Source: Pyrinomonadaceae bacterium (lineage in GTDB: Bacteria > Acidobacteriota > Blastocatellia > Pyrinomonadales > Pyrinomonadaceae). Taken from it: a stretch of DNA of 64,000 nucleotides. The translations under genes and the position numbers were made by a program. The stretch covers positions 124,794-188,793 of the forward strand of contig JAJQRF010000007.1 in assembly GCA_021228405.1 (NCBI GenBank), in the 5' to 3' direction. Below the pieces are notes generated by a model that saw only the letters and a list, made by a program, of their open reading frames with translations, had not been told where the DNA came from and did no database searches. Below, piece by piece: positions 17,466-26,778 of the stretch (its first letter is position 1; each line of letters starts with the position of its first letter).

Positions 17466-18275
17466 TTAATTCAAGATCGGATTCAGTTCGGAATCCGCCG
17501 GTTCTCCAACCGTTTTTCCGCCCATCCACGCTTCGATGTCATTAATTTGATTTTGATTTTCGGGCGGTGTAATCCGTGCGCCGTCGGCGTAATAAATGAC
17601 CGTCATCACTTCGCGCGTTTTCGTTTTTGAAAGATTCGCGCCCGCCGAATGAATCGTCCAGCCGAGATGAAAAGTCGCATCGCCCGCCCTCATCGAACCG
17701 GCTTTAGCAATCGGAAAATCGTTTTCCGCGATGTATTTCGCATAGGTTTGCTCGCTTTCGTCCGAGATCGCCAGGCTTCCGAGCGCGCCTTTTTCGTGCG
17801 ATCCCGAAGCAAACGTCAGCATTCCCGTTTCGTCGGAAATATCGACGAGCGGCATCCACATTGTGATCGTTTTTTCCGTGTCTAAAGCCCAATAATACTG
17901 ATCCTGATGCCAGGGCGTATGACCGCCGTCCGGCTCCTTGAAAAGTGCCTGATCGTGATAAAGCCGGACTTTTTCAACGCCCAGAAGATCGGCGGCGGCT
18001 TGCGCAAATTTCTTTGCAAAAACGAATCTTTTCACTTCCTCGTCCACGCGCCAGAGATTCATTATTTGCAGAAACGCTTTGCCGTAAGTGTCGCGCTCGG
18101 CAAGTTTGCGCGTTTCGGTCGAATATTTTTCAGCCGCATTTTTGATCGCCGGCTGAAAGCGTTCTATCTCTTCCGCATCAGCCAAACCGCGCAGTAAAAT
18201 ATGACCGTCGCGCCAAAATTTCGCACTTTGCGATTCTGAAATTTCGTATTCGTTTTTCTTTAATTCGGCGATCAT
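17466..18275 (-). CDS. Phytanoyl-CoA dioxygenase (PhyH) family protein
   Basis: A 269-residue Fe(II)/2-oxoglutarate dioxygenase-like protein. The iron-binding HxD appears as WHQDQYYWALD near residue 120, and a second His in HLGWTIHSAGAN near 205; a double-stranded beta-helix pattern lies between. Members hydroxylate diverse small molecules, so the substrate cannot be read from sequence. Its start overlaps the M14 peptidase stop by four bases (ATGA), so the two are translationally coupled, and it is followed after 2 nt by the esterase. Its presence in a starch locus is unexplained. Confidence 0.85.
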   Translation of the reverse strand: MIAELKKNEYEISESQSAKFWRDGHILLRGLADAEEIERFQPAIKNAAEKYSTETRKLAERDTYGKAFLQIMNLWRVDEEVKRFVFAKKFAQAAADLLGVEKVRLYHDQALFKEPDGGHTPWHQDQYYWALDTEKTITMWMPLVDISDETGMLTFASGSHEKGALGSLAISDESEQTYAKYIAENDFPIAKAGSMRAGDATFHLGWTIHSAGANLSKTKTREVMTVIYYADGARITPPENQNQINDIEAWMGGKTVGEPADSELNPILN

Positions 18276-20059
18276 TTTCTGAATTCCTTCATAATCCGCC
18301 CGACCGGATAAACACCGATACGCTTGTCGGCATAAGGCGAACGCTGATAGAAAAATTGCAGACGCGCGCGCGGATTTTTGGCGAACGTTTCGTCTTTTAA
18401 TTTCTCTTCAAATTCCTTGCGCAATTCCGCGTCTTTCGCCAGCATTTCGGCGGCGATCTTTTCCATTACGTAATCGCTGAAATATTCCTTCATCTCGAAA
18501 ATCGAGTTGAAAAATCCCCAGTAAACGAACGAATCGTTCGACGCGGGTTCAAGCAGATGAATCGCGACATTTGCCGTTTCCTGATTCAGGGAAACGAGAA
18601 CCGAATTTGCGGGAAATGTGCGAACTTCCTTGATCGGCGTAATTTTATACGAAACCGGAAGACGGTTTTCAAACGGACTCTGCGCCCATTTCGGTTCGGT
18701 CAAACGATAGCTTTCGACCTCGATCCCGAATTCGTTTTTCATACGCTCAAACCTGATCCCGTGCGCTTCCAATCGTTCGATGACTTCCGTGTATTGCGGC
18801 GGAATAACGTAAAAAAGCGGCGGCGTAACCGATGCGTTGACCTTGCCTTCGTCGTATTTTTCGACCGTGATTTCGAGCGGTTTCGTGCCGTAAACCAATT
18901 TTTTTCCACCCGAAATCCGGCTGTCTTCAAACTTATATTCGACCGCTTTCAGTTGAAACGGTTCGCTTTTGTCCGTCAAACCGATCTGCAAAGGAAATTG
19001 GCGGTTCGCATCGGACGTTTTGCCGCGCATCAGCGTTTCTTCGTCGGCTTTTTTATTTGCTTCAAAAAGACTCGCTTTCGATCGGTTGATCTCTTCGAGC
19101 GTTTTCCACATCACGTCGTAAGTTCCGCGAACCCGCGATCTATACGGTTTCAAACTATGCGTTTCGATCAATAAACCGGGACGATTTCTGAGCGCGGCAT
19201 AGCCTGTCGCGTAGCGCGGCGTGGCGATGAACGTAAAAATCCCGCTCGTCACTTCGCGCCCGCCGAATTCGAGATAATGCGTCAAAAGATTTCCTTCCTT
19301 TTCGGCTTCGGCTTTGATTTTCCCGTCAAAATGCGCGTTCATCCAATCTTTGATGAACGGCGAAACTTCCTGAAAATGCGCGTATTCGTAAGTGATATTA
19401 TATTGAAAATCCGCGCCGTCCGTAACGTGCAGATCAAAGAAAAAATCCGGTTTCCACTCGTTCCACAATTTCAAAAAAGCACGCGTTTCGGGCGCGTCGG
19501 CTTTCATATAATCGCGGTTCAGATTCAATCCCGCGCTCGTCGCACGCCAGCCCATTTCGTCGGGACCGTTCTGGTTGATGCGGTTGTAGGCGGAAGACAT
19601 TTCGTGCCCGTCAACGTTGTAAATCGGGACGAAAAGCAGAATATTCTCCTTCAAAAGACCGGCGCGCGTTTTAGTAATGACAATGTCGCGAACCAGCGCG
19701 AAACCTGCGTCTTTGCCGTCGATCTCGCCCGAATGGATTCCTGCCTGAATCAAAATTACCGCTTTGCCCGATTTTTTTGCTTGTTCGGGCGTTGAGATTT
19801 TCCCGTCCGAAACGATCAGAAGCGGTAAATCGCGACCTTCGCCCGATTTGCCGAAAGATTTGTAAAAAACCTTGTCCGAAGCCTTGTCGAGCCTTTGTGC
19901 AAACGCGATCGTGTCCGCATAATTCCACGTTTTGCGGTAATCGGTCTGTTCCGCCAGAGTTTTCCACTCCTGCGGAACATTCGCCGATTCGCTCTGTGCG
20001 TTAGCCTTCATAACAACCAGTAAAATTAAGAAAATGATTGCCGAAATTTTTATATTCAA
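18272..20059 (-). CDS. Secreted M14 zinc carboxypeptidase
   Basis: A 595-residue exported metallopeptidase: signal peptide 1-21 (VVMKANAQ), then an M14 domain. Zinc ligands are visible as HSGEIDGKD (HxxE, near 109-112) and the His of FDLHVTDGAD near 210; the catalytic Glu is probably that of GLLIETHS. A long C-terminal region of about 250 residues beyond the catalytic domain is typical of the Acidobacteriota/Bacteroidota versions. The family trims C-terminal residues from peptides in the periplasm. It heads the coupled group M14-PhyH-esterase-malQ and lies behind a repeat-rich gap. Confidence 0.9.
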   Translation of the reverse strand: MNIKISAIIFLILLVVMKANAQSESANVPQEWKTLAEQTDYRKTWNYADTIAFAQRLDKASDKVFYKSFGKSGEGRDLPLLIVSDGKISTPEQAKKSGKAVILIQAGIHSGEIDGKDAGFALVRDIVITKTRAGLLKENILLFVPIYNVDGHEMSSAYNRINQNGPDEMGWRATSAGLNLNRDYMKADAPETRAFLKLWNEWKPDFFFDLHVTDGADFQYNITYEYAHFQEVSPFIKDWMNAHFDGKIKAEAEKEGNLLTHYLEFGGREVTSGIFTFIATPRYATGYAALRNRPGLLIETHSLKPYRSRVRGTYDVMWKTLEEINRSKASLFEANKKADEETLMRGKTSDANRQFPLQIGLTDKSEPFQLKAVEYKFEDSRISGGKKLVYGTKPLEITVEKYDEGKVNASVTPPLFYVIPPQYTEVIERLEAHGIRFERMKNEFGIEVESYRLTEPKWAQSPFENRLPVSYKITPIKEVRTFPANSVLVSLNQETANVAIHLLEPASNDSFVYWGFFNSIFEMKEYFSDYVMEKIAAEMLAKDAELRKEFEEKLKDETFAKNPRARLQFFYQRSPYADKRIGVYPVGRIMKEFRK

Positions 20060-20138
20060 CGTAAAAAATACCCCTTGTTTTCTAATCTATAAATGATTTA
20101 TCAAGCCGCTCACCGTTTCTAAAGTCAATTTTGACCGC

Positions 20139-20223
20139 TCTATTATCAAAATTTAATAGTTCAGCTACTAAATTTAATAGCAGAGCTGGTCTTTTTGGAT
20201 AGCACAGCTATTAAATTTAATAG
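20139..20223. repeat. Four-unit AT-rich 21/22-bp tandem repeat
   Basis: Units 20139-20159, 20160-20180, 20181-20202 and 20203-20223 each end in AATTTAATAG or a variant; three share CAGCTA/CTATT followed by AAATTTAATAG. Unit length and the AATTTA core recall the AT-rich half of the array at 7389-7745. It fills the gap upstream of the M14 gene, so it could affect that promoter. Confidence 0.75.
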
Positions 20224-20252
20224 AACTTCATCTCTTAAATGATTTTTAAGCG

Positions 20253-20314
20253 TTGAGAGTCCCGCCTTCAGGCGGCAAATCCCCGGCGAAAAGACTTCTA
20301 AAGAAGGAACTCTT
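20253..20314. repeat. Three-stem structured intergenic element
   Basis: Outer arms TGAGAGT/ACTCTT (about 20254-20260 and 20309-20314) enclose a CCGCC-TTCA-GGCGG hairpin (20262-20275) and a CTTC-TAAA-GAAG hairpin (20295-20306). It lies just after the stop of the MBL-fold gene. A shorter hairpin with a CTGCC-TTC-GGCAG stem occurs near 33309, so it may belong to a dispersed family. Confidence 0.5.
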
Positions 20315-20317
20315 GCT

Positions 20318-21412
20318 TTATTCAAAATAAAAACTTTCGTTCAGCACGAGCGGTTTCAGTTTGTCGGTCAAACCTTGCTTCTTCGCTTCCTCTTTTAATA
20401 ATTTCAACGGCTCGCTCGGCGGTTCGTCCGCCATATCGAAACGCCCGTAGTGCATCGGGACGAGCGTTTTCGCTTTTGCGTCGGTAAACGCTTTCACGGC
20501 TTCGTCGGGCGCGTTATGGTTTTCTTCCATCATAAAACGCGGTTTGTATGCACCGATCCCGATCAGAAAATAATCGATGTTCGGGAAAACTTCCGCCGCT
20601 TCCTTGTAATGCGAACCGAAACCCGAATCGCCGCTGAAATAGATGGTTTTTCCCGCGCCTTCGATCACGTAACCGCCCCACAAGATATGATTCGTGTCGA
20701 AAAGCCCGCGCCGACACCAATGACGAACGGGCAAAAACGTGACTTTTACGTTTTCGTCCGAAAGATTAAACTGCTGATACCAGCCCGCCGACTGCAATTC
20801 GTTCGATTGCTGAACCCAATCCTTCAAAAGTTCTTCCATCCGCAGACCGCCGAAAAATTTCGCGTCCGGAAACTTCTGCGCGATGGCGCGAATCGTGTTT
20901 TCGTCCGTGTGATCGCGGTGATCGTGCGACAGAAAAACGTAATCGACGCGTTTTATCAGGTCAATCGGCGACGGTATCGTAACCAACGGTGTCAAAAAGC
21001 GCGGTTCGCCGAAAATCGGGTCGAGCATAATATTCTTGCCGTTCAGACGAATAAAAAACGATGCGTGACCGAGCCACAAAACGCCGTCCTTTTCGCCCTG
21101 TAAAAATTCCGTCGGGTCTAAAACAGGAAGCCGCGCCGTGTCGTTCAGCTTTTCTTCCCTCTGCGGATTCGTGCTCAAAGCCCACCGCAACATTTTGGTT
21201 ATGCGCGGCAGATACGGAAATTCGTGGTTCACGAACCGCCCTTTTTCATCGAGCGGCGTTCCCTTCCAGTCCGCTTTAACGGTTTTCAAATTTTCGTTGC
21301 TTGTATAATTGACGATCACTGCCCTGTCGTTCGCATCGATCAAAACAAATCCTGCGATTAGGATGAAAATTAATATCAAAACCGCACCGATTATTTTGAG
21401 AAGTTTTTTCAT
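20318..21412 (-). CDS. Metallo-beta-lactamase-fold hydrolase, NAPE-PLD/UlaG-like
   Basis: A 364-residue MBL-fold enzyme anchored by one N-terminal membrane segment (about 5-25). Metal ligands: LSHDHRDHTD (HxHxDH, near 162-167), His in PVRHWCRRG, Asp in FSGDSG and His in PMHYGRF. The HWCRRGLFD block is typical of the N-acylphosphatidylethanolamine phospholipase D-like branch, so a phosphodiesterase acting on lipids or on phosphorylated sugars is possible. It sits between the cyclomaltodextrinase (18 nt) and the repeat-rich gap on the same strand. Substrate unknown. Confidence 0.85.
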   Translation of the reverse strand: MKKLLKIIGAVLILIFILIAGFVLIDANDRAVIVNYTSNENLKTVKADWKGTPLDEKGRFVNHEFPYLPRITKMLRWALSTNPQREEKLNDTARLPVLDPTEFLQGEKDGVLWLGHASFFIRLNGKNIMLDPIFGEPRFLTPLVTIPSPIDLIKRVDYVFLSHDHRDHTDENTIRAIAQKFPDAKFFGGLRMEELLKDWVQQSNELQSAGWYQQFNLSDENVKVTFLPVRHWCRRGLFDTNHILWGGYVIEGAGKTIYFSGDSGFGSHYKEAAEVFPNIDYFLIGIGAYKPRFMMEENHNAPDEAVKAFTDAKAKTLVPMHYGRFDMADEPPSEPLKLLKEEAKKQGLTDKLKPLVLNESFYFE

Positions 21413-21429
21413 TAAATTATTAAACCGAT

Positions 21430-23343
21430 CTATTTCGGATTTATTAAAACATTATAGATTACCGCGTTTTTTGGCGGAATAATCAGTTTCACGGAACCAT
21501 TTACAGCACTTTGGTTGCTGATGTTTTTCGCCGCGCCGAAACCGTTCGGGCTGTAAATTATTCGATTTGCCTTAAAGTTCAAAGTGCTTTCATGAAATTC
21601 AATATATTTGACTTCATCCGAGCGATTGATTCCGACGATAACCGTTTCATTTTCATATTGACGCACAAATGAGTAAATATCTTCATTATATGAAAGATCG
21701 ATTGTCTTTCCCGACTGCAATGCCTTACTGTTTCGTCTGATTTCGATCCACGTCTTTTGAAAATCAAACATTTTTTGCTCGTCCGCCGTGCGACCCGCTT
21801 TCGTAAATTTATCGGCTTTGTCGTCGGCAAAACCGCCCGAAAAATCTTTGCGGTTGTCGGGATCGTGTCCGCCCGTCATTGCCAGTTCTTCACCGTAATA
21901 AAGTTGCGGAATGCCGCGGGCGGAAAGCAGAAACGCCGTGTGAAGCATCGCGCCTTCGAGCGTCGCGTTCGGCAAAGACATAAAACGGTCGGTGTCGTGA
22001 TTGTTCTGCAAGGTCGTCACGCGGTTGATGTTGCCGTAAAATCCGTCGTATTTCAGAACGTCGCGAAGTGCGCGGACGGGTTTACGTCCTGTGAAAACTT
22101 CCTGCGAAGTTTCCCATAATTTGAAATCGAAAACCGACGGCAGTTTTGTGTCGATATTGTCCCAACCGGTTTTTCCGCCCTGAAAAAATGCCGTGTGGAT
22201 CGAGTCGCGCTCGAAAACTTCGCCGACCAGATAGAAATCCGGGTATTGTTTCAAGATCGCTTCCGACCAGTCGCGAATAAACATACGAGGAACGTATTGG
22301 ATCGTGTCCTGACGGATGCCGTCAACGCCCGTCATTCCGACCCACCAGAGCGCATTTTGAAGCTCGTAGCGGGCGACTTCCGGCTCGTCGTAATTCATAT
22401 CGGGAAGCGAAAAATCGAACCAGCCTTTTAAAGTATTGTCGATCTCCGACTTTGGCGAATTAGGCGAGAGAAGCGCGGAATTATTAAAACGCGTCTGCTC
22501 GAACGGTGTAAACCAGTTTTCGAGCGGCGGATTTTTCATCCACGAATGTTTGAATCCGACGTGATTGAAAACCTGATCCTGAATGACCTTGATGCCGTTT
22601 CGGTGCGCCGTTTCGATCATCTCGCGCAAATCCTGCATCGTGCCGAAATGATTTTCCACACCGTAATGATCGATCGAACCGTAACCGTGATAACTCGCCA
22701 TCGGACACCAGGGCTTGTCGCACGTCGTTACCTCATCAGAATTGTCATACCAGGGAGTCAGCCAGATCGCCGTGATGCCCAACTCCTTCAGATAGGACAT
22801 TTTCGACGTGATTCCCTTAAAATCGCCGCCGTGCCACATACGCGGATTCGCGCGGTCGACATTGACGTTGTTCGACGCATCGCCGTCGGCAAAACGGTCG
22901 GTCATTATCAAATAAACGATGTCGTCGTTCGTGATCGTTTGCTCGTCTTTTTTGACGGGCGCGGCGATTTCAAACGGGACTTTCGCATTTCCCTTTCCGG
23001 TTGAAACATCGAAATCGTATTTGCCGGTCTTCGCATTTTTCGCAATTTCGACATCGAAAAATAAATAATCGCCGCGATTGTTTATTCTGACGTTGGAAAC
23101 CTTCAGTTGTTTATCTTTTGAAACAACCTTTGCGTTCTGAAAATTTTCGCCGCGCACGAGCACGCGCACCGTCGAGATCGAATGATCTGCCCACCAATTC
23201 GGCGGTTCAACCTTTGATACCTTCGGATTTAACGCATCGCTCGGTTCCGTTTTGTTTTGCGCCGCGGTCATATTTGCAATCGATAAAAGACTGCAAATCA
23301 GCAATAAAGTTTGAAATATTTTTTCTTTCCGCTCGAATAACAT
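21430..23343 (-). CDS. Secreted cyclomaltodextrinase-like GH13 enzyme, second paralogue
   Basis: A 637-residue exported enzyme: signal peptide to about residue 29 (MTAAQ), cyclomaltodextrinase N domain about 42-128 (VEPPNWWADHS), and a GH13 barrel with MTDRFADGD, QDQVFNHVG, nucleophile Asp346 in DGIRQDT, Glu375 in VGEVFERD and Asp450 in NNHDTDRF. It is the paralogue of 12549-14441. It lies directly after the receptor gene, separated by a strong terminator, so it probably depends on read-through or a promoter of its own in the 90-nt gap. Confidence 0.92.
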   Translation of the reverse strand: MLFERKEKIFQTLLLICSLLSIANMTAAQNKTEPSDALNPKVSKVEPPNWWADHSISTVRVLVRGENFQNAKVVSKDKQLKVSNVRINNRGDYLFFDVEIAKNAKTGKYDFDVSTGKGNAKVPFEIAAPVKKDEQTITNDDIVYLIMTDRFADGDASNNVNVDRANPRMWHGGDFKGITSKMSYLKELGITAIWLTPWYDNSDEVTTCDKPWCPMASYHGYGSIDHYGVENHFGTMQDLREMIETAHRNGIKVIQDQVFNHVGFKHSWMKNPPLENWFTPFEQTRFNNSALLSPNSPKSEIDNTLKGWFDFSLPDMNYDEPEVARYELQNALWWVGMTGVDGIRQDTIQYVPRMFIRDWSEAILKQYPDFYLVGEVFERDSIHTAFFQGGKTGWDNIDTKLPSVFDFKLWETSQEVFTGRKPVRALRDVLKYDGFYGNINRVTTLQNNHDTDRFMSLPNATLEGAMLHTAFLLSARGIPQLYYGEELAMTGGHDPDNRKDFSGGFADDKADKFTKAGRTADEQKMFDFQKTWIEIRRNSKALQSGKTIDLSYNEDIYSFVRQYENETVIVGINRSDEVKYIEFHESTLNFKANRIIYSPNGFGAAKNISNQSAVNGSVKLIIPPKNAVIYNVLINPK

Positions 23344-23353
23344 CTCAATAAAA

Positions 23354-23389
23354 ATTAAAAAGGCGTGAAAACATTATGTTTCACGCCTT
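23354..23389 (-). terminator. Intrinsic terminator of the TonB-dependent receptor gene
   Basis: An 11-bp stem AAGGCGTGAAA/TTTCACGCCTT (23360-23370 and 23379-23389) with an 8-nt loop, followed on the minus strand by TTTTTAATTTTTATT. It lies 45 nt past the receptor stop. It would attenuate transcription from the receptor into the rest of the locus. Confidence 0.9.
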
Positions 23390-23433
23390 GAAAAAGAACA
23401 AGATGTCAGCCGTCAAAGCCGACATCTTATGTT

Positions 23434-26400
23434 TTAGAATTCCAGACGAGCACCAAATTGAATTTGACGATTGCTGAAAGGTTGAGTTCCGCGAATCGTT
23501 CCAAAACCGAAGACGGGATCAGTGTTGCCGAGGTCGGTGTTCGGCACACCCAACTGCGGTGTATTGAAAAGATTGAAAAACTCGGCACGGAATTGTGCCT
23601 TGATACGTTCGGTGATCGCAAAATTCTTTGTTGCACCGAGATTCAGGATGTAAGTCGACGGTGAACGCAGACTGTTTCTTTCCAGATTTCCGAATCGGTT
23701 CGCCGGCGCATCGGCAAATGCCGCACGATTCAAATATGCGGAACCCGTTGTTCCCGAATAAGGATCGCCGATCAAATCAACTCTGACACCGTTTCTTCTG
23801 ACATCGAACGGAAGTCCGCTCTGGGCACGGAAAATAGCATTGACCTGCCATCCGCCCGCGACCACGTCAAGGGCTTTCGGAATATCCGAACCGAACTGTC
23901 TGCCGCGTCCGAACGGAAGATCGTAAACGGTTTCAGCCGAAAATACGTGCGGGAAATCGATTCTCGAAGTCGTGAACGGTTCGATAAAGTTGATGTTCGT
24001 GTCGGCGACCGCATCGAAAGCACCTTCGCCGTTATCTTTCGTGTTTGAAAACGTGTAAGCGAGGCGATACTGCCAGCCTTTCGAGAAACGTCTTTCAAGC
24101 TGAACCTGAAGCGAATCATACTGCGATTTGCCGATGTCGTCACGAACGCGCACCGGATTTCCCGCTAAGGTCGGGTAACACGGTGACGTAGTTCCGCCGC
24201 GCGGACACGCAACGCTTGTTCCCGGTTCGACAACTCTGCCGTTCAGGTTGTAATACAAGATCAAATTACGACCGCGTGTGCCGACATAGGCGACGCTGAG
24301 TGCCATGTCATTGTTCAATTGATATTGATACTGCACGTTGAACTGATGAACCATCGAAACTTCGTTGTCGGGTTTAACGGCTAAAACAGTAACATTGCGC
24401 GGGTCGTTCAAGTTGACATCGTTTACGCTTCCGATCGGCAACGCACCGGTCGCCAAACGTGAATCGAGCGAATTGTTAGGTGCACGTCCTGAGAGCGTGA
24501 TACGGACTCCGTCGGTGTAGTTGAATTGTGAAAATCCGCTAAACGGCGGGTTTTGCGCCAATTGGTTGTCGATACCGCCTCTGTCGAGGAAGTAAAACAG
24601 CCCGTAACCGCCGCGAATAACCGATTTGCTGTCGCCTTTCAAGTCGTATGCAAAGCCGATACGCGGACTGAAATTATTTTTATCGGTTTCGGTCAATGAA
24701 TCGTCATTGCCCGAAGCCACGATCAAGCGACCTGTCTGAAGATCGTAGTTTGCCTGTCGTCCATACATTTCCGTCGGATTTGTAAATACTTCATAACGCA
24801 AACCAAGATTCAACGTGAGTTTGTTACTTACACGCCAGTCGTCCTGAGCGAACACGGCATTTTCCCAGTTTCTGGTTCCGACGGTTCCGAACGGAGGTCC
24901 GATCTGGTAATTACAAACAAAACCGATCAAAAGGTCTGATTGCTCGAACCCTGTCGAAGCCGCGCCGCCGCACTGTGTCGGGTCGCCGTTACCGATCAGG
25001 AAAAAGTAGCCTTTTCCGCGATTAGGACGATAAAGTGCCACATCGCGGCGAAGAATTGTTCCGCCGAATTTGAAAATATGTTTTCCGGTCGTATAGCTGA
25101 TGCTGTCAACGATCTGATAGGTATCTTGCGGAACGATGTAGGGACCGAAATCACCCGTGTATTCGAGTTGACCGTTGTAACCGCCGATCAAGGCTCCGCC
25201 GCCCAATGAATCATCGCGGTTCGCGTTGGGAATTCCGAGATTAGCCGAAACGGGCGTATCGAAAAACGGCGGCGTGTAACCGTATTTGATGCGGTTCGCC
25301 TGAACACGCAATTCGTTAAATAAAGTCGGGCTAAAGACCGTGCTCAAACCGACAACCAAACCTTTAACGCGGGTCGGGTTGGTTCCCGAACCGAATCCGG
25401 CGGGAAGGTCGGGCAATCTCGATGATGTCGTCTGATCGTAACGTCCCCAGCTGTAACGACCAAAGAGTTGATTGTTGGTGTTCAAAACACTGTCAAGTCT
25501 GATGTCGTAAGTATCCGAGTTGGTCGTTTGATTTCGGGTCGTCACATAGTTATTGAAAACGCCCGGACGAGTCGGTGCGGGAAATGCTTGCAAATATTTC
25601 AGTCCGACCGTGTTGAGGCGGCTTCCCGGAATTAGATCAAGACGGTTGTAGGGAGTTCCGTTTCCGTTTACACAAAGGATGCCGTTGGTCGTCGTTCCGG
25701 TGACGCATACGTTTTGTCCCGTCAAAGGATCGCGTAACTGCGTGGACAAACCCGAAAAGTTACCGGTGCGAAACTCGGCAGTCGGGACGGTCGCAGTTTC
25801 CTGTCCGAACGGCAAATATTGACGTAATCCTTCGTAATCGCCGAAATAAAATAAACGGTCGCTGATGATCGAACCGCCGAGCGTGCCCCCGAATTGTCCG
25901 CGGCGAAACTCTGTTTTCGTATCATTGAAGGTCGGGCGGGCATCAAAGTTATCGTTTCTAAAGAATGCGAATGCGCTTCCGAAAACTCCGTTTTTACCCG
26001 ATTTGACAACCGAGTTGATGATACCGCCGCCGCCGCGACCGAATTCAGCCGTAGCGACACTCGTTTGAACACGAAATTCCTGAACCGCTTCTGCGGGCGG
26101 GAAAATGTTGATCGTATTTACGAGAGATTCGTTGTTATCAACGCCATCCAGCAAAAAGTTATTTGCCTGTGTTCTTTGTCCGTTGATCGACAATGCCGCA
26201 CCGCCGGTATTTCCACCGCGATACGTTTCCGCATTGTTTCCCGCGCCGGAAGCAAATCCGCCCGGAATTCCCTGCGTGACACCCGGCGTTAAGCGTGCCA
26301 ATTCCAATACGTTACGCCCGTTAAGCGGTAATTCGACGGCTTCTTTTCCTTGAATTACTTCACCGACTGCGGAAGTTGCGGTTTCAACCAACGGTGCATC

Positions 26401-26778
26401 GTTGGTAACTGTGACAACTTCGCTAACCACACCCGGCTCTAAATTGAAGTTCAAATTGGCAACTTGTTGAACCTCGAGGGTGATTTCCTGCTTAACTGTT
26501 TTGAAACTATTTTGTGTTATTTCTATTCCATATCTTCCGGGCGACAAGGAAAGCGCCGAAAAGCTTCCGTCTTCACCCGTTTGAACTTTAATTGCTCGGT
26601 TTGTGGCTAATTCCGTAATTGTTACGGTTGCGCCACTTACCACTGCACCTGCCTGATCCGTGACCGTTCCCTGAATACGAGCTGATTCCGTTTGAGCCAG
26701 GATTGGTAAAACCAATCCGAGCATTGCAAATGTTATTACCAGCAACCGTTTCACAAAGAAACCTTTTATCTCAAACAT
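23434..26778 (-). CDS. TonB-dependent receptor with carboxypeptidase-like N domain (Oar type)
   Basis: A 1114-residue outer-membrane protein. Signal peptide to about residue 29 (LVLPILAQ), a carboxypeptidase regulatory-like beta-sandwich (about 31-112, GTVTDQAGAVVSGATV), a plug domain (about 118-250, with ELPLNGRNVLELARLTPGV), then a long beta-barrel ending in Phe (FGARLEF), as needed for outer-membrane assembly. No SusD-like lipoprotein is adjacent, as is usual for Acidobacteriota receptors. In this locus it probably imports maltodextrins across the outer membrane (inference). A palindrome lies about 190 nt upstream and a strong terminator follows. Confidence 0.95.
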   Translation of the reverse strand: MFEIKGFFVKRLLVITFAMLGLVLPILAQTESARIQGTVTDQAGAVVSGATVTITELATNRAIKVQTGEDGSFSALSLSPGRYGIEITQNSFKTVKQEITLEVQQVANLNFNLEPGVVSEVVTVTNDAPLVETATSAVGEVIQGKEAVELPLNGRNVLELARLTPGVTQGIPGGFASGAGNNAETYRGGNTGGAALSINGQRTQANNFLLDGVDNNESLVNTINIFPPAEAVQEFRVQTSVATAEFGRGGGGIINSVVKSGKNGVFGSAFAFFRNDNFDARPTFNDTKTEFRRGQFGGTLGGSIISDRLFYFGDYEGLRQYLPFGQETATVPTAEFRTGNFSGLSTQLRDPLTGQNVCVTGTTTNGILCVNGNGTPYNRLDLIPGSRLNTVGLKYLQAFPAPTRPGVFNNYVTTRNQTTNSDTYDIRLDSVLNTNNQLFGRYSWGRYDQTTSSRLPDLPAGFGSGTNPTRVKGLVVGLSTVFSPTLFNELRVQANRIKYGYTPPFFDTPVSANLGIPNANRDDSLGGGALIGGYNGQLEYTGDFGPYIVPQDTYQIVDSISYTTGKHIFKFGGTILRRDVALYRPNRGKGYFFLIGNGDPTQCGGAASTGFEQSDLLIGFVCNYQIGPPFGTVGTRNWENAVFAQDDWRVSNKLTLNLGLRYEVFTNPTEMYGRQANYDLQTGRLIVASGNDDSLTETDKNNFSPRIGFAYDLKGDSKSVIRGGYGLFYFLDRGGIDNQLAQNPPFSGFSQFNYTDGVRITLSGRAPNNSLDSRLATGALPIGSVNDVNLNDPRNVTVLAVKPDNEVSMVHQFNVQYQYQLNNDMALSVAYVGTRGRNLILYYNLNGRVVEPGTSVACPRGGTTSPCYPTLAGNPVRVRDDIGKSQYDSLQVQLERRFSKGWQYRLAYTFSNTKDNGEGAFDAVADTNINFIEPFTTSRIDFPHVFSAETVYDLPFGRGRQFGSDIPKALDVVAGGWQVNAIFRAQSGLPFDVRRNGVRVDLIGDPYSGTTGSAYLNRAAFADAPANRFGNLERNSLRSPSTYILNLGATKNFAITERIKAQFRAEFFNLFNTPQLGVPNTDLGNTDPVFGFGTIRGTQPFSNRQIQFGARLEF

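Noticed and set aside
23434-26778. SusCD pair
   Set aside because: The receptor has an Oar-like layout and no SusD-like lipoprotein is adjacent.
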